NCBI GenBank assembly: GCA_903834765.1
Contig: CAILKE010000003.1
Location: 61,668-125,667, forward strand
Direction: 5' to 3'
Length of the DNA: 64,000 nt
Source of the DNA: an uncultured Bacteroidota bacterium
GTDB taxonomy: Bacteria; Bacteroidota; Bacteroidia; B-17B0; Aurantibacillaceae
The notes beneath the pieces are model-generated. The model saw only the letters and a program-made list of their open reading frames with translations. It did no database searches and had not been told where the DNA came from. Position numbers and translations under genes: made by a program. Shown here piece by piece: positions 1 to 8,943 of the stretch. Position 1 is the first letter of the stretch; every line of letters begins with the position of its first letter.

Positions 1-260
1 TAATTGATCCATCTGACAAAACATTATCGGATAATATTTTATTTTATGTTAATCCATTTAGCAAAGGTTTAATTTTTAATCATCAAGATGTTGATGCTTT
101 TATTAAGCAATTAAATATTGAGCCAGAAACGAAACATTATCTACCCTGCAGTAATTTGGATATTATTAAACGAATTATTAATAATCTAATTTTCTCATTT
201 GATAAAATGGGTTATGCTGAAAAAGTAAAAGAATTAAAAGACTTAGAAAAACAATTATAG
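1..260 (+). CDS. Transglutaminase-like (SirB1-related) protein, C-terminal end only
   Basis: An open frame enters from the left edge and ends at TAG 258-260, giving the last 85 residues of a gene whose start lies outside the window. The tail contains FYVNPFSKG and PCSNLDIIKRIINNLI, followed by a Lys/Glu-rich helix. I associate this tail with the Bacteroidota transglutaminase-like proteins related to SirB1, where a helical repeat follows the cysteine-protease-like fold. The catalytic part is not visible, so the family call rests on memory of the C-terminal pattern. The reading frame itself is clear. Confidence 0.5.
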   Translation, partial: IDPSDKTLSDNILFYVNPFSKGLIFNHQDVDAFIKQLNIEPETKHYLPCSNLDIIKRIINNLIFSFDKMGYAEKVKELKDLEKQL

Positions 261-272
261 TTATTTGCTATA

Positions 273-296
273 TAGATTTCATGATAGTGAAATCTA
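273..296. terminator. Hairpin after the first gene
   Basis: A perfect 9-bp inverted repeat, TAGATTTCA / TGAAATCTA, encloses a 6-nt loop 12 bases after the preceding stop codon. No long T-run follows, so it may be a weak terminator or an mRNA 3' end stabiliser. Confidence 0.35.
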
Positions 297-380
297 TTAC
301 ATTTAAATCTTTATTCTAAAATTATTGACAACTAAATCAATCATTAAATTATCAAATTGACTCACAGTCAAATTTAATAT

Positions 381-1256
381 ATGAATCCAAAAGGAAAATT
401 AGTCATTATAGGTGGCGCTGTAGATAAAGGTAGTTTTACTGAGAAAAACTTTGATAAGCAGGTAGAGAAAAACTTAAACTTTTTTGAAACTGGCATTTTG
501 CGCCGTATAATCAACGAATCTAAGCATAAAGAAAAATCCAGAATAGAAATTGTTACAACAGCTTCAAAAATTCCAAAAGAAGTTGGACCAGAGTATGCAC
601 GTGCATTTGAATTTTTAGGGGCAAAAAATGTTGATGTATTATATATAGAAAATCGTGAACAGGCCTTAGATCAAAGTTCTGTAGATAGATTGCAAGCGGC
701 AGATGTCGTTATGTTTACGGGGGGTGACCAATTGCGATTAACTTCTATTTTAGGAGGAACACCTTTTCACGATTTGCTTCTTGATAAGTATCAACATGAT
801 GATTTTATTTTTGCGGGTACATCAGCTGGAGCCGCTGCCGCTTCTAATAACATGATTTATCAAGGTAGTAGTAGTGAAGCTTTATTAAAAGGTGAAGTGA
901 AAATTACTAGTGGTTTGGGTTTAATTGATGATATGATTATTGATACTCATTTTGTTCATCGTGGTCGTATTGGTCGTTTATTTCAGGCAGTAGTTGGTAA
1001 TCCAAGAGTATTAGGTATTGGTTTAGGTGAAGATACAGGAGTTATCATTACTAACAAATCGCAAATGGAAGCAATTGGTTCAGGACTAATTATTTTAGTA
1101 GATGGTAGACATATTAAAGACACTAATCTTACTCAAATAGAAATGGGTCAACCAATTTCTATTAAAAATTTAGTTGTTCATGTGATGAGTATGGGAGATT
1201 ATTATAATCTTGCCACTCATGAAATGACGATTGATGGTGTGAAAATGCACAGCTAA
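381..1256 (+). CDS. cphB: Cyanophycinase (peptidase family S51)
   Basis: This 291-residue protein has the length and motifs of cyanophycinase, an exopeptidase that cuts cyanophycin (multi-L-arginyl-poly-L-aspartate) to beta-Asp-Arg dipeptides. FTGGDQLRL lies at 112-120. The nucleophile serine sits in GTSAGA (S148). The region DTHFVHRGRIGRL at 189-200 matches the conserved D/H-F-x-x-R-x-R-x-x-RL block. It has no signal peptide, so it acts in the cytosol. No cyanophycin synthetase is visible here. The ornithine aminotransferase 600 bp away could handle arginine-derived ornithine, but on the opposite strand, so that link is inference. Related S51 peptidases such as dipeptidase E are shorter. The ATG start is taken as is. 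Confidence 0.9.
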   Translation: MNPKGKLVIIGGAVDKGSFTEKNFDKQVEKNLNFFETGILRRIINESKHKEKSRIEIVTTASKIPKEVGPEYARAFEFLGAKNVDVLYIENREQALDQSSVDRLQAADVVMFTGGDQLRLTSILGGTPFHDLLLDKYQHDDFIFAGTSAGAAAASNNMIYQGSSSEALLKGEVKITSGLGLIDDMIIDTHFVHRGRIGRLFQAVVGNPRVLGIGLGEDTGVIITNKSQMEAIGSGLIILVDGRHIKDTNLTQIEMGQPISIKNLVVHVMSMGDYYNLATHEMTIDGVKMHS

Positions 1257-1278
1257 ATCTACCTTCAGTTAGATTTAG
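1253..1278. terminator. Bidirectional terminator between convergent genes
   Basis: CTAAATCTA and TAGATTTAG form a perfect 9-bp stem around an 8-nt loop. It overlaps the stop codons of both convergent genes (cyanophycinase and the unknown gene at 1275). A T/A-rich stretch follows on each side. Confidence 0.5.
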
Positions 1279-1712
1279 TCAAATTTCTTTTTAAAATTAA
1301 AAATGTTTTTTAGCATACCTACCGGGGTTGTTGCTCTATCCCCATCTTCATGAATACGACCTAGTATTGCTTTAGACAACCCAATAAAATGAAGTTTACC
1401 AGCAGCTTTTAATGCCTTTTCAGCTTTATCATCACCATTTATAATATTTGCGCAAGCTGCCCAATCAAAGGCTTTAGAGTCAATTAAGAATTTGAATGCT
1501 TTTTCGTCATCCCATATTGTATTTACAAAGGCTGCTAATACAAAGTGTTTCCCGTCAATTAAAAATTTAAATGCTTTTTTATCATCACGCACAGCATCAA
1601 TAACAGCAACTAATTCGGGATAACCATTATTTATCAGCCAATTAAAGGCGGAAATATCGCCTTGTATATGATTAGCTAATTGTTCTATTGCGAAGGGTGA
1701 GTAATATTTCAT
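1275..1712 (-). CDS. Unknown protein with internal helical repeats
   Basis: I do not recognise this gene. The frame is open from GTG 1739, but ATG 1712 (MKYYSPFAIEQL) is preferred, giving 145 residues. The protein holds about three copies of a unit near 33 residues: a [D/E]KAFKFLID-[G/S]K core followed by F..AA..N.I, the last copy degenerate (DKAEKALKAAGKLHF). The first unit is FNWLINNGYPELVAVI. The pattern suggests stacked helices of the ankyrin/HEAT kind. There is no signal peptide or membrane segment. The gene stands alone between a convergent cyanophycinase and rocD. Function unknown. Confidence 0.7.
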   Translation of the reverse strand: MKYYSPFAIEQLANHIQGDISAFNWLINNGYPELVAVIDAVRDDKKAFKFLIDGKHFVLAAFVNTIWDDEKAFKFLIDSKAFDWAACANIINGDDKAEKALKAAGKLHFIGLSKAILGRIHEDGDRATTPVGMLKNIFNFKKKFD

Positions 1713-1873
1713 GGTAAATCTTATTATATTTTTTTTCACTAATAGAATTCATTCAAAAAAATAACTTTTTAAATTTTACTTAACATATAAAAAATAAATA
1801 TTATTCGTAATTTCTATAATAAAATAAAAATTTATAAAACAGTCTTTATGGATAATAAAGTTAATATTAGAGC

Positions 1874-3109
1874 TTAAGCAAAACTTTCTATGGTGTTTTT
1901 TATAATACTAACGCAATCTAATAATTGTTCTTTGGTTATTACTAAAGGTGGAGCAAAGCGAATGATATCACCATGAGTAGGTTTTGCTAATAAGCCATTT
2001 TCAGCTAATTTTAAACAAACTTCCCAAGCTGAAATACCATCTTTTTCTTTAATGATAATGGCGTTTAATAAGCCTTTTCCACGCACAGTCGTTATTCTAT
2101 CTGAGTTAATTGCTCTTAATTCGTTTCTGAATAATTCACCAAGTGCTTGAGCGTTATCTGCTAATTTTTCATCTAAAACTACATTCATAGCAGTTATAGC
2201 CACTTTACAACCTAATGGATTACCACCATATGTCGAACCATGTTGACCAGGTTTGATGCACATCATAATATCGTTATTGGCTAAAACAGCTGATACAGGG
2301 TACATTCCACCTGATAAGGCTTTCCCTAAGATTAATACATCGGGTTTAACTTCTTCGTGATCGCAGGCTAATAATTTACCTGTACGAGCAATACCTGTTT
2401 GAACTTCGTCTGCAATAAATAATACGTTTGCTGCTTTACACATCTCAGCACAAGTTTTTAGGTAACCATCATTAGGAACATAAACACCTGCTTCACCTTG
2501 TATAGGCTCAACTAGGAAACCAACAACTGTATTATCTTTTAAAGCTTCTGCTAACGCAGTGATATCGTTATAAGGGATTGTTAAGTAACCAGGTGTAAAG
2601 GGACCAAAGTTTTTACGAGCATCAGGATCAGTGCTAGCAGAAACAATAGAGATGGTTCTTCCATGAAAGTTACCTTCACATACAATAATTTTTGCTGAAT
2701 TTTCAGCTACACCTTTTTTCTCATAACCCCATTTACGAGTAATTTTTAAAGCTGTTTCAACTGCTTCGGCACCTGTATTCATTGGCAATACTTTATCAAA
2801 ACCAAATAATTCGGTTACAAATTTTTCATATTCACCTAATACATTATTATGAAAAGCGCGCGATGTTAATGCTAATTTTTGTGCTTGTTCAATTAATGCA
2901 TGTGTAATTTTCGGATGCGAATGCCCTTGATTTACCGCACTATAAGCTGATAAGAAATCATAATATTGTTTTCCATCGACGTCCCAAACATGAACCCCTA
3001 AGCCACGTTCAAGCACTACCGGTAAAGGATGGTAGTTATGTGCTCCGTGTTTATCTTCTAAATCTATTAAGTGTTGTGCTTTGGCTGATAGGTTCATTTC
3101 TGCAATCAT
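1874..3109 (-). CDS. rocD: Ornithine aminotransferase
   Basis: This 411-residue class-III aminotransferase is PLP-dependent and converts ornithine plus 2-oxoglutarate to glutamate semialdehyde and glutamate. Landmarks in order: GHSHPKI (62-68), [12 protein letters not shown] (111-122), FHGRT (148-152), [12 protein letters not shown] (233-244) and the PLP lysine K263 in LGKALSGG. Length and motifs fit ornithine aminotransferase rather than acetylornithine aminotransferase. The start is ATG 3109. It is a single gene, divergent from the moxR-bat operon. A TATCTTTA sequence at 3132-3139 on this strand could be a -7 element, but I see no good TTG partner. Confidence 0.93.
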   Translation of the reverse strand: MIAEMNLSAKAQHLIDLEDKHGAHNYHPLPVVLERGLGVHVWDVDGKQYYDFLSAYSAVNQGHSHPKITHALIEQAQKLALTSRAFHNNVLGEYEKFVTELFGFDKVLPMNTGAEAVETALKITRKWGYEKKGVAENSAKIIVCEGNFHGRTISIVSASTDPDARKNFGPFTPGYLTIPYNDITALAEALKDNTVVGFLVEPIQGEAGVYVPNDGYLKTCAEMCKAANVLFIADEVQTGIARTGKLLACDHEEVKPDVLILGKALSGGMYPVSAVLANNDIMMCIKPGQHGSTYGGNPLGCKVAITAMNVVLDEKLADNAQALGELFRNELRAINSDRITTVRGKGLLNAIIIKEKDGISAWEVCLKLAENGLLAKPTHGDIIRFAPPLVITKEQLLDCVSIIKNTIESFA

Positions 3110-3301
3110 GAGGGTGAATTTTTAATTTTCGTAAAGATAGAAAAAGGGGCTTAAAAGTCCTAATACAACTTTAGAAAGTAATAATTGTATTTATTTTTAA
3201 TTCGCGTTTGTTCAATTTTTATAGCTGTAAAAAATAGTTAAATGCTAAAATCATTAACATATTTTAACACCCCTTAAATACTGTAAAACCCTTATCAATG
3301 C

Positions 3302-3309
3302 TAACTTTG
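3302..3309 (+). promoter_or_regulatory. -7 promoter element for the moxR-bat operon
   Basis: TAACTTTG matches the Bacteroidota -7 consensus TAnnTTTG. A -33 TTG is not clear (CTG at 3281). The element overlaps the GTG at 3309, which therefore cannot be the start codon of an mRNA made from it. ATG 3333 lies about 17-20 nt after the expected transcription start. Confidence 0.45.
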
Positions 3310-3332
3310 TGACCGTTGTTAAACAAAACACT

Positions 3333-4325
3333 ATGCAAGTAGATATCAGAGAATTAAATGAAAGAATACAGCGCGAATCTGCGTTTGTTGATGTATTGTC
3401 TAATGAAATGGACAAAGTAATTGTAGGGCAAAGTCACATGATGGAGCGTCTATTAATTGGTTTGCTAAGTAATGGACATATTTTATTAGAAGGTGTTCCA
3501 GGATTAGCTAAAACATTAGCTATTAATACCCTAGCTAAATGTGTTGATGCACAATTTAGTCGTATACAATTTACACCTGATTTGTTGCCAGCGGATTTAG
3601 TTGGTACCATGATCTACAATCAAAAAGAAGAAAAATTTTCGATTCGTAAAGGTCCTATTTTTGCAAATTTCGTATTAGCTGATGAGATCAATCGTGCTCC
3701 AGCAAAGGTACAATCGGCTTTGTTAGAGGCTATGCAAGAAAAACAAGTAACCATTGGTGATCAAACCTTTAAGTTACCAAACCCATTTTTGGTGTTAGCG
3801 ACACAAAACCCAATCGATCAAGAAGGAACGTATCCTTTACCAGAAGCTCAAATGGACCGTTTTATGTTAAAGGTGGTAATTTCTTATCCAACCAAAGAAG
3901 AAGAGAAAAAAATTATCGCTTCCAATATTTCTAAGGCAGGTATGGCAACCCCAAATGTAGTATTAAAACCAGAAGATATTTTAACAGCTCGTAATGTTGT
4001 AAAAGATGTTTACATGGACGAAAAAATCGAACGCTATATTGTTGATATTGTATTCGCAACTCGTTTCCCTAAAGAAAATCGTTTAGAAAAATTTGCTCCT
4101 TTAATTTCTTATGGTGGTTCACCACGCGCTAGTATTAACTTGGCTTTAGCAGCTAAGGCTTATGCATTTATTAAACGTAGAGGTTATGTAATTCCAGAAG
4201 ATGTTCGTGCAGTTTGTTTAGATGTAATGCGTCACCGTATAGGTTTAACATATGAAGCAGAAGCGGAAAATATTACCACCGAGTATATCATTAATGAATT
4301 GCTTAATGCAGTAGAAGTTCCTTAG
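3333..4325 (+). CDS. moxR: MoxR-family AAA+ ATPase
   Basis: A 330-residue MoxR ATPase: Walker A GVPGLAKT near residue 55, Walker B VLADEINRAP, sensor region ATQNPIDQEGTYPLPEAQMDRF, and the C-terminal lid. MoxR proteins act as chaperone-like ATPases with von Willebrand A partners, and this one opens the bat operon, directly before a DUF58 gene. The longest frame begins at GTG 3309, but ATG 3333 (MQVDIREL) is chosen because a TAnnTTTG promoter element overlaps the GTG. Confidence 0.93.
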   Translation: MQVDIRELNERIQRESAFVDVLSNEMDKVIVGQSHMMERLLIGLLSNGHILLEGVPGLAKTLAINTLAKCVDAQFSRIQFTPDLLPADLVGTMIYNQKEEKFSIRKGPIFANFVLADEINRAPAKVQSALLEAMQEKQVTIGDQTFKLPNPFLVLATQNPIDQEGTYPLPEAQMDRFMLKVVISYPTKEEEKKIIASNISKAGMATPNVVLKPEDILTARNVVKDVYMDEKIERYIVDIVFATRFPKENRLEKFAPLISYGGSPRASINLALAAKAYAFIKRRGYVIPEDVRAVCLDVMRHRIGLTYEAEAENITTEYIINELLNAVEVP

Positions 4326-4418
4326 GAATTTTCAAAGTTGAATTATAACTGTTAAATGAATGATGTCATTTACAGGTTCAACTAATTTAAAATTTATCAT
4401 TTAAAATTTATCTTTTCC

Positions 4419-5285
4419 TTGGAAACCGCCGAATTACTTAAAAAAGTAAGAAAAATAGAAATCAAAACGAAAGGACTGAGCAACCAGATTTTTTCTGGGG
4501 AATATCATTCTGCGTTTAAAGGTCGCGGTATGGCATTTAGCGAAGTTCGTGAATATGCCCCAGGAGATGATGTAAGAACAATCGATTGGAATGTAACTGC
4601 TAGACTAAGAACTCCATACGTAAAAGTATTTGAAGAAGAGCGTGAGTTAAGCGTGATGATATTGGTGGATGTAAGCGCCAGTGGAAAATTTGGTACTCAA
4701 AAACAATTTAAACAAGAGCTAATTACTGAATTATGCGCTGTTATTGCGTTTTCGGCCACACAAAATAATGATAAAATTGGTGTAATCTTTTTCAGTGATA
4801 AGATTGAAAAATTTATCCCACCTAAAAAAGGAAAATCACATATACTTCGCATCATTCGAGAACTTATTAATATTGAGCCTGTTCAAACTGGAACTAATAT
4901 TGAATTTGCTTTAAAATATTTATCTAATATTATTAAAAAGAAAAGTATCGTTTTTTTAATTTCTGATTTTTATGACACACATAATTATTCAGATGCAATG
5001 AAAGTAGCTAACCGCAAACATGATTTAGTCGCTCTCAGAATCAATGATAAACACGAATCGACATTGCCCGATGTTGGTTTGGTTAAATTAAAAGATAACG
5101 AAACAGGCAAATATATGTGGTTGGATACTAGCAATAAATCAATTAGAAAACAATTACAAGTAAATCATTTAAAGTTTGAAGCAGAGCTAAAAGATGTATT
5201 TAATAGAAGTGGCATAGATTATACAACCATTTTTACGGATGAGGGTTATATTAAACCATTAATGAATTTATTTAAGAAAAGATAG
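4419..5285 (+). CDS. DUF58 protein (VWA-like), bat operon
   Basis: A 288-residue DUF58 protein with the family signature HSAFKGRGMAFSEVREY and IDWNVTAR, then a VWA-like region starting LVDVSASGKFGT. DUF58 proteins are the usual partners of MoxR and the Bat proteins. It starts at TTG 4419. That start is supported because METAELLKKVRKIEIKT is the standard N-terminus of the family and no ATG lies near. The 93-bp gap after moxR contains a degenerate repeated ATTTAAAATTTATC stretch. It is cytosolic. Confidence 0.92.
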   Translation: METAELLKKVRKIEIKTKGLSNQIFSGEYHSAFKGRGMAFSEVREYAPGDDVRTIDWNVTARLRTPYVKVFEEERELSVMILVDVSASGKFGTQKQFKQELITELCAVIAFSATQNNDKIGVIFFSDKIEKFIPPKKGKSHILRIIRELINIEPVQTGTNIEFALKYLSNIIKKKSIVFLISDFYDTHNYSDAMKVANRKHDLVALRINDKHESTLPDVGLVKLKDNETGKYMWLDTSNKSIRKQLQVNHLKFEAELKDVFNRSGIDYTTIFTDEGYIKPLMNLFKKR

Positions 5286-5351
5286 TTTTTTAGGATAAAA
5301 GATTAAAGACACAAGATTAAAGATTTAAAAAAACAATATGCCAAGGCATTT

Positions 5352-6356
5352 ATGAATAAAACAAGAAACATATTTAATGTTAAGGATTTAAGACAAACAA
5401 TGTTTTTCAGTCTTTTATCTTTTATCTTAATTCTTTTATCTGCGCACGCTCATGCTCAAATTGAGGTTCATGCTGTTTTAGACTCAAGTAAAATTCGTAT
5501 TGGTGAGCAAACTCGATTGGATATCTATTTAAGATACGATGCTTCTGTTCAAAAAAATATCAACATACAATGGCCTCTAATTGAAGACACGCTAAAAAAA
5601 GAAATTGAGGTTTTAAATATTACAAAAATTGATACGACTATACCTGATAAAGCTCGTCCTAATTTTATTCAACAACACATTCAATTAACCATTACCAGTT
5701 TTGATTCGGGATATTATGCGATACCGCCTTTTGAATTTATTTTAGATAATGATACTGCCAAACCACTATTAACAGAAGCTTTGTTATTGGAAGTTTGGTC
5801 TGTGCCAACTGACACTTCTGCCGCAAAAATAAAAGATATTAAAGCTCCGTTTAACGAGCCTTTTGATTGGAAATGGTATTTACCTTATGTGTATATAGCT
5901 TTGGCTATTTTGGCAGTTATTCTGATCATCATTTTAATTGTAAGACGCATTAAGAAAAACAAACCAGTAGAGGTTATTCCTGAAAAACCAAAAACGCCTG
6001 CCCATATAACTGCTTTTGCTTCGCTTGAAAAAATTAAAGAAGAAGCCATTTGGAAAGAAAATAAGATCAAGGAATATTATTCTGAGATTACAGATACGGT
6101 TCGTTTATATATAGAAGAACGTTTTAATATCAATGCTTTAGAATTAACTTCGGATGAAATCATTCATGTATTTAAATCACAGGTAGTTGACTCTGAAAGT
6201 AAAGCAAAGTTGTATCAAATATTAACGTTGTCAGATTTTGTAAAATTTGCGAAACAAATTCCTATTGAAGCTGAACATACCTTAACACTCAATAATGCCT
6301 TTGATTTTGTAAAAGGAACTATGCGAGAAGAAGAAATAAAAGTTGTTGGAAATTAG
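5352..6356 (+). CDS. Bat-operon membrane protein (BatD-like periplasmic domain)
   Basis: A 334-residue protein with an N-terminal signal peptide ending near AHAHAQ, a beta-rich periplasmic domain (about 35-170) resembling the N-domain of BatD, one membrane helix (about 176-197, YIALAILAVILIIILIV) followed by RRIKKNK, and a cytosolic helical tail ending in VKFAKQIPIE. Bacteroidota bat operons carry this gene between DUF58 and batA. The hydrophobic core could start at the internal ATG 5400, but ATG 5352 provides the basic n-region. The signal peptide is encoded by an AGTCTTTTATCTTTTATC-type stretch that resembles a repeat just upstream (5290-5325) in the opposite direction. Confidence 0.8.
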   Translation: MNKTRNIFNVKDLRQTMFFSLLSFILILLSAHAHAQIEVHAVLDSSKIRIGEQTRLDIYLRYDASVQKNINIQWPLIEDTLKKEIEVLNITKIDTTIPDKARPNFIQQHIQLTITSFDSGYYAIPPFEFILDNDTAKPLLTEALLLEVWSVPTDTSAAKIKDIKAPFNEPFDWKWYLPYVYIALAILAVILIIILIVRRIKKNKPVEVIPEKPKTPAHITAFASLEKIKEEAIWKENKIKEYYSEITDTVRLYIEERFNINALELTSDEIIHVFKSQVVDSESKAKLYQILTLSDFVKFAKQIPIEAEHTLTLNNAFDFVKGTMREEEIKVVGN

Positions 6357-6361
6357 TTTTT

Positions 6362-6880
6362 GGTTGTTTGAAAGATTAATTAAATAAAATGAACGAAGAA
6401 AAAAATAAAGGGTTTACAAAAATTGAAGATATGATTGCTTGGCAAAGAGCCAAAGATTTAACTATTAAGATTTATAAACTAACTAACGAGCCTTTATTTA
6501 GTAAAGATTTTGGATTGAAAGATCAAATAAGAAGAGCTGCTGTTTCTGTTCCATCAAACATTGCAGAAGGTTTTGGAAGAGGTGGAACAAATGAATTTAG
6601 AAATTTTTTATCAATTGCAAAAGGTTCTTTATATGAAGTGAAGACTCAGTTAATCATCGCTCAAGAATTAAATTTAGTTGATATTCAAAATAAAGATAAA
6701 CTTATATTACATATAGAAGAATTAACAGGGTTAATTGCTGGTTTAATAAAGTACCTGAAGAATACAGAAATTAAAGGCTCAAAGTATAATCAATCTTCAA
6801 CAACTAAAATCTAACAACAGTCTTTAAATAACAAACAACACAACACAATTCAAACAACTAAAAACAAATATCAAACAACC
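6362..6880. repeat. 9-bp inverted repeats around the S23 gene
   Basis: GGTTGTTTG at 6362-6370 and its exact complement CAAACAACC at 6872-6880 flank the four-helix-bundle gene. The right side also holds further CAAACAAC-like copies (6830-6870). They mark the edges of a roughly 520-bp segment inside the bat operon. Confidence 0.5.
6389..6814 (+). CDS. Four-helix-bundle protein (S23 / 23S rRNA intervening-sequence family)
   Basis: A 141-residue protein with the family core: W-QRAKDLTIKIYKLT, FGLKDQIRRAAVSVPSNIAEGFGR, EFRNFLSIAKGSLYEVKTQL. The family was named from ORFs in 23S rRNA intervening sequences, but most members, like this one, are free-standing genes of unknown role. Here it separates the BatD-like gene from batA in an operon where these are normally adjacent. 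It is flanked by 9-bp inverted repeats. Those observations suggest insertion. It is on the same strand and would be co-transcribed. Confidence 0.92.
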   Translation: MNEEKNKGFTKIEDMIAWQRAKDLTIKIYKLTNEPLFSKDFGLKDQIRRAAVSVPSNIAEGFGRGGTNEFRNFLSIAKGSLYEVKTQLIIAQELNLVDIQNKDKLILHIEELTGLIAGLIKYLKNTEIKGSKYNQSSTTKI

Positions 6881-6883
6881 TAA

Positions 6884-7894
6884 ATGTTCTCTTACTTTAA
6901 CGATATACAATTTGCTGAAAAACATTGGTTTTGGTTATTTACTATTTTACCTGTTCTTATTATTTGGTATATCTATAAATTAAAAACGTATGAAGGTGAA
7001 GTCAATTTTTCTTCATTCACTTTATTTAAAGGCATCAAATCTTCTTTAAAAGCAAAGTTTCGTCATGTATTGTTTGTATTGCGATTGATTTGTTTATCAT
7101 TATTGATATTAGCCATTGCTCGTCCTCAAAGCCGCAGTAGCTGGAAAGATACAAAGACTGAAGGAATTGACATTGTTGTAAGTTTAGACGTTTCCTTATC
7201 AATGTTAGCTAAAGATTTTAAACCGAATCGTATTGAAGTGGCTAAAGAAGTATTAGGCGATTTTATTGATGCACGTCCTAACGATAAAATCGGCTTAGTG
7301 ATTTTTGGTGGCGAAGCTTTCACGCAATGCCCCTTAACAACCGATCATAAGATCATTAAAAACATGTTTGCTGATATAAAAGCCGGCATGCTTGATCAAG
7401 GAACTGCTATTGGTTTAGGATTGGCAGATGGCGTAGCTCGTGTAAAAGATAGTAAAGCTAAAAGTAAAGTCGTGATTTTAATATCGGATGGTAAAAGTAA
7501 CACAGGAGAAATTGCGCCTTTAACTGCTGCTGAAATTGCCAAAACATTTGGTATTAGAGTTTATTGTATAGGAGTAGGTAGTAAAGGAAAAGCATTGCAG
7601 CCTGTTGCATTGTATCCAAATGGAGAAATGGAATATGATTATGTTGATGTGGATATCGATGATGAAACTATGACTCAGATCAGTAAGATGACTGGAGGGA
7701 AATATTTTAGAGCAACCGATAAAGGAAGTTTAGAAAGCACTTATAAAGAAATTGATAAATTAGAAAAAACGATTATCAGCGAACAAAGTTTTACCAATAA
7801 AGCTGAACATTTTTTGCCTTTGGCATTAGCTGCAGCTGTATGTTTATTATTAGAATTTTTATTAAAACGATTTGTGTTTAAAGCTATACCATAA
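6884..7894 (+). CDS. batA: BatA, VWA-domain aerotolerance protein
   Basis: A 336-residue inner-membrane protein with two N-terminal membrane helices (about 13-30 and 61-79), a cytosolic-loop-to-VWA layout with an intact MIDAS motif D102-V-S104-L-S106, and a C-terminal helix (about 312-328) followed by KR. Bat proteins form a membrane complex linked to stress tolerance in Bacteroidota and spirochaetes. The stop TAA overlaps the batB start (ATG 7894), implying coupled translation. Confidence 0.92.
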   Translation: MFSYFNDIQFAEKHWFWLFTILPVLIIWYIYKLKTYEGEVNFSSFTLFKGIKSSLKAKFRHVLFVLRLICLSLLILAIARPQSRSSWKDTKTEGIDIVVSLDVSLSMLAKDFKPNRIEVAKEVLGDFIDARPNDKIGLVIFGGEAFTQCPLTTDHKIIKNMFADIKAGMLDQGTAIGLGLADGVARVKDSKAKSKVVILISDGKSNTGEIAPLTAAEIAKTFGIRVYCIGVGSKGKALQPVALYPNGEMEYDYVDVDIDDETMTQISKMTGGKYFRATDKGSLESTYKEIDKLEKTIISEQSFTNKAEHFLPLALAAAVCLLLEFLLKRFVFKAIP

Positions 7895-8943
7895 TGTTTA
7901 AGTTCGAGAATCCTATATATTTTTATGCTTTCGCTATTATACCTTTTTGTATACTGGTATTTATTTGGGTTGCTTATAAAAGAAAACAGCATTTAAAACA
8001 GCTTGGAGATGCGGGACTAATCAGCCTATTGACGCCTGATGTATCGAGAGCTAAAAAAATTACCAAGTTTGTTTTGTTTTTGATTGGCTTTTCTTTTTTG
8101 ATTTTAGGGATTTGTAATTTACAATCAGGTTCTAAATTAAAAGATGTAAAACGCGAAGGTGCTGATATTATGATCTGTTTAGATGTATCGAATAGTATGT
8201 TAGCGCAAGATCTATCTCCAAATCGTTTAGATAGGGCTAAAATGGCAATTGAAAATATGATTAACAAATTGCAAGGCGATCGATTAGGAATTATTGTGTT
8301 TGCAGGAGAAGCTTATGTTCAATTGCCTATTACAACAGATTATAGCACCGCTAAATTATTTTTAGAAAGCATTAATACAAAAATTGTCCCAACGCAAGGA
8401 ACTAATATTGCTGATGCAATTAATAAAGCGGTTGAAAGCTTCGGTAAAGACGAAGGGAAAAACAAAGCGATTGTTGTTATTACGGATGGTGAAAATAATG
8501 AAGATGCTCAAGAAAGCGCTGTTGATGCTGCAGAAGAAGCTAGTAAGAAAAATATTGTTATTCATACAATTGGTGTTGGTTCAGAAAGTGGTGTTCCTAT
8601 TCCTAATATCATTGATGGAATTGTAAGTGGTTATAAAAAAGACAATGCAGGTAATACGATTGTTACCAAATTAGATGCGAAGATATTACAAGAAATTTCA
8701 GGAGCTACTAATGGTGTTTATGTGCAAGCAAGTACAAGTGATGTAGGACTTGATGCTATTTTAAATAAGATTGCTGAATTGGATAAAAAACAATTGGAAA
8801 GTAAAATGTTTACGGATTATGAAGATCAATTTCAGTGGTTTTTAGGAGCAGCTTTATTATTTTTAGTAATCGAAGCATTAATATCAGAACGAGTGAGTAA
8901 ACTTTGGAAAAAATTGAATTTATTTAAAAATGCAAAAGCATAA
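7894..8943 (+). CDS. batB: BatB, VWA-domain aerotolerance protein
   Basis: A 349-residue paralogue of BatA with the same plan: two N-terminal membrane helices, MIDAS D97-V-S99-N-S101, T in QLPITTDY, and a C-terminal helix near 313-330. It overlaps batA by one base and batC by 14 bases, a tight operon arrangement. The pair BatA/BatB is expected to act together in the membrane. Confidence 0.92.
   Translation: MFKFENPIYFYAFAIIPFCILVFIWVAYKRKQHLKQLGDAGLISLLTPDVSRAKKITKFVLFLIGFSFLILGICNLQSGSKLKDVKREGADIMICLDVSNSMLAQDLSPNRLDRAKMAIENMINKLQGDRLGIIVFAGEAYVQLPITTDYSTAKLFLESINTKIVPTQGTNIADAINKAVESFGKDEGKNKAIVVITDGENNEDAQESAVDAAEEASKKNIVIHTIGVGSESGVPIPNIIDGIVSGYKKDNAGNTIVTKLDAKILQEISGATNGVYVQASTSDVGLDAILNKIAELDKKQLESKMFTDYEDQFQWFLGAALLFLVIEALISERVSKLWKKLNLFKNAKA

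Noticed and set aside
8384..8626. Second-frame ORF within batB
   Set aside because: It overlaps a well-supported coding frame and shows no recognisable protein features.
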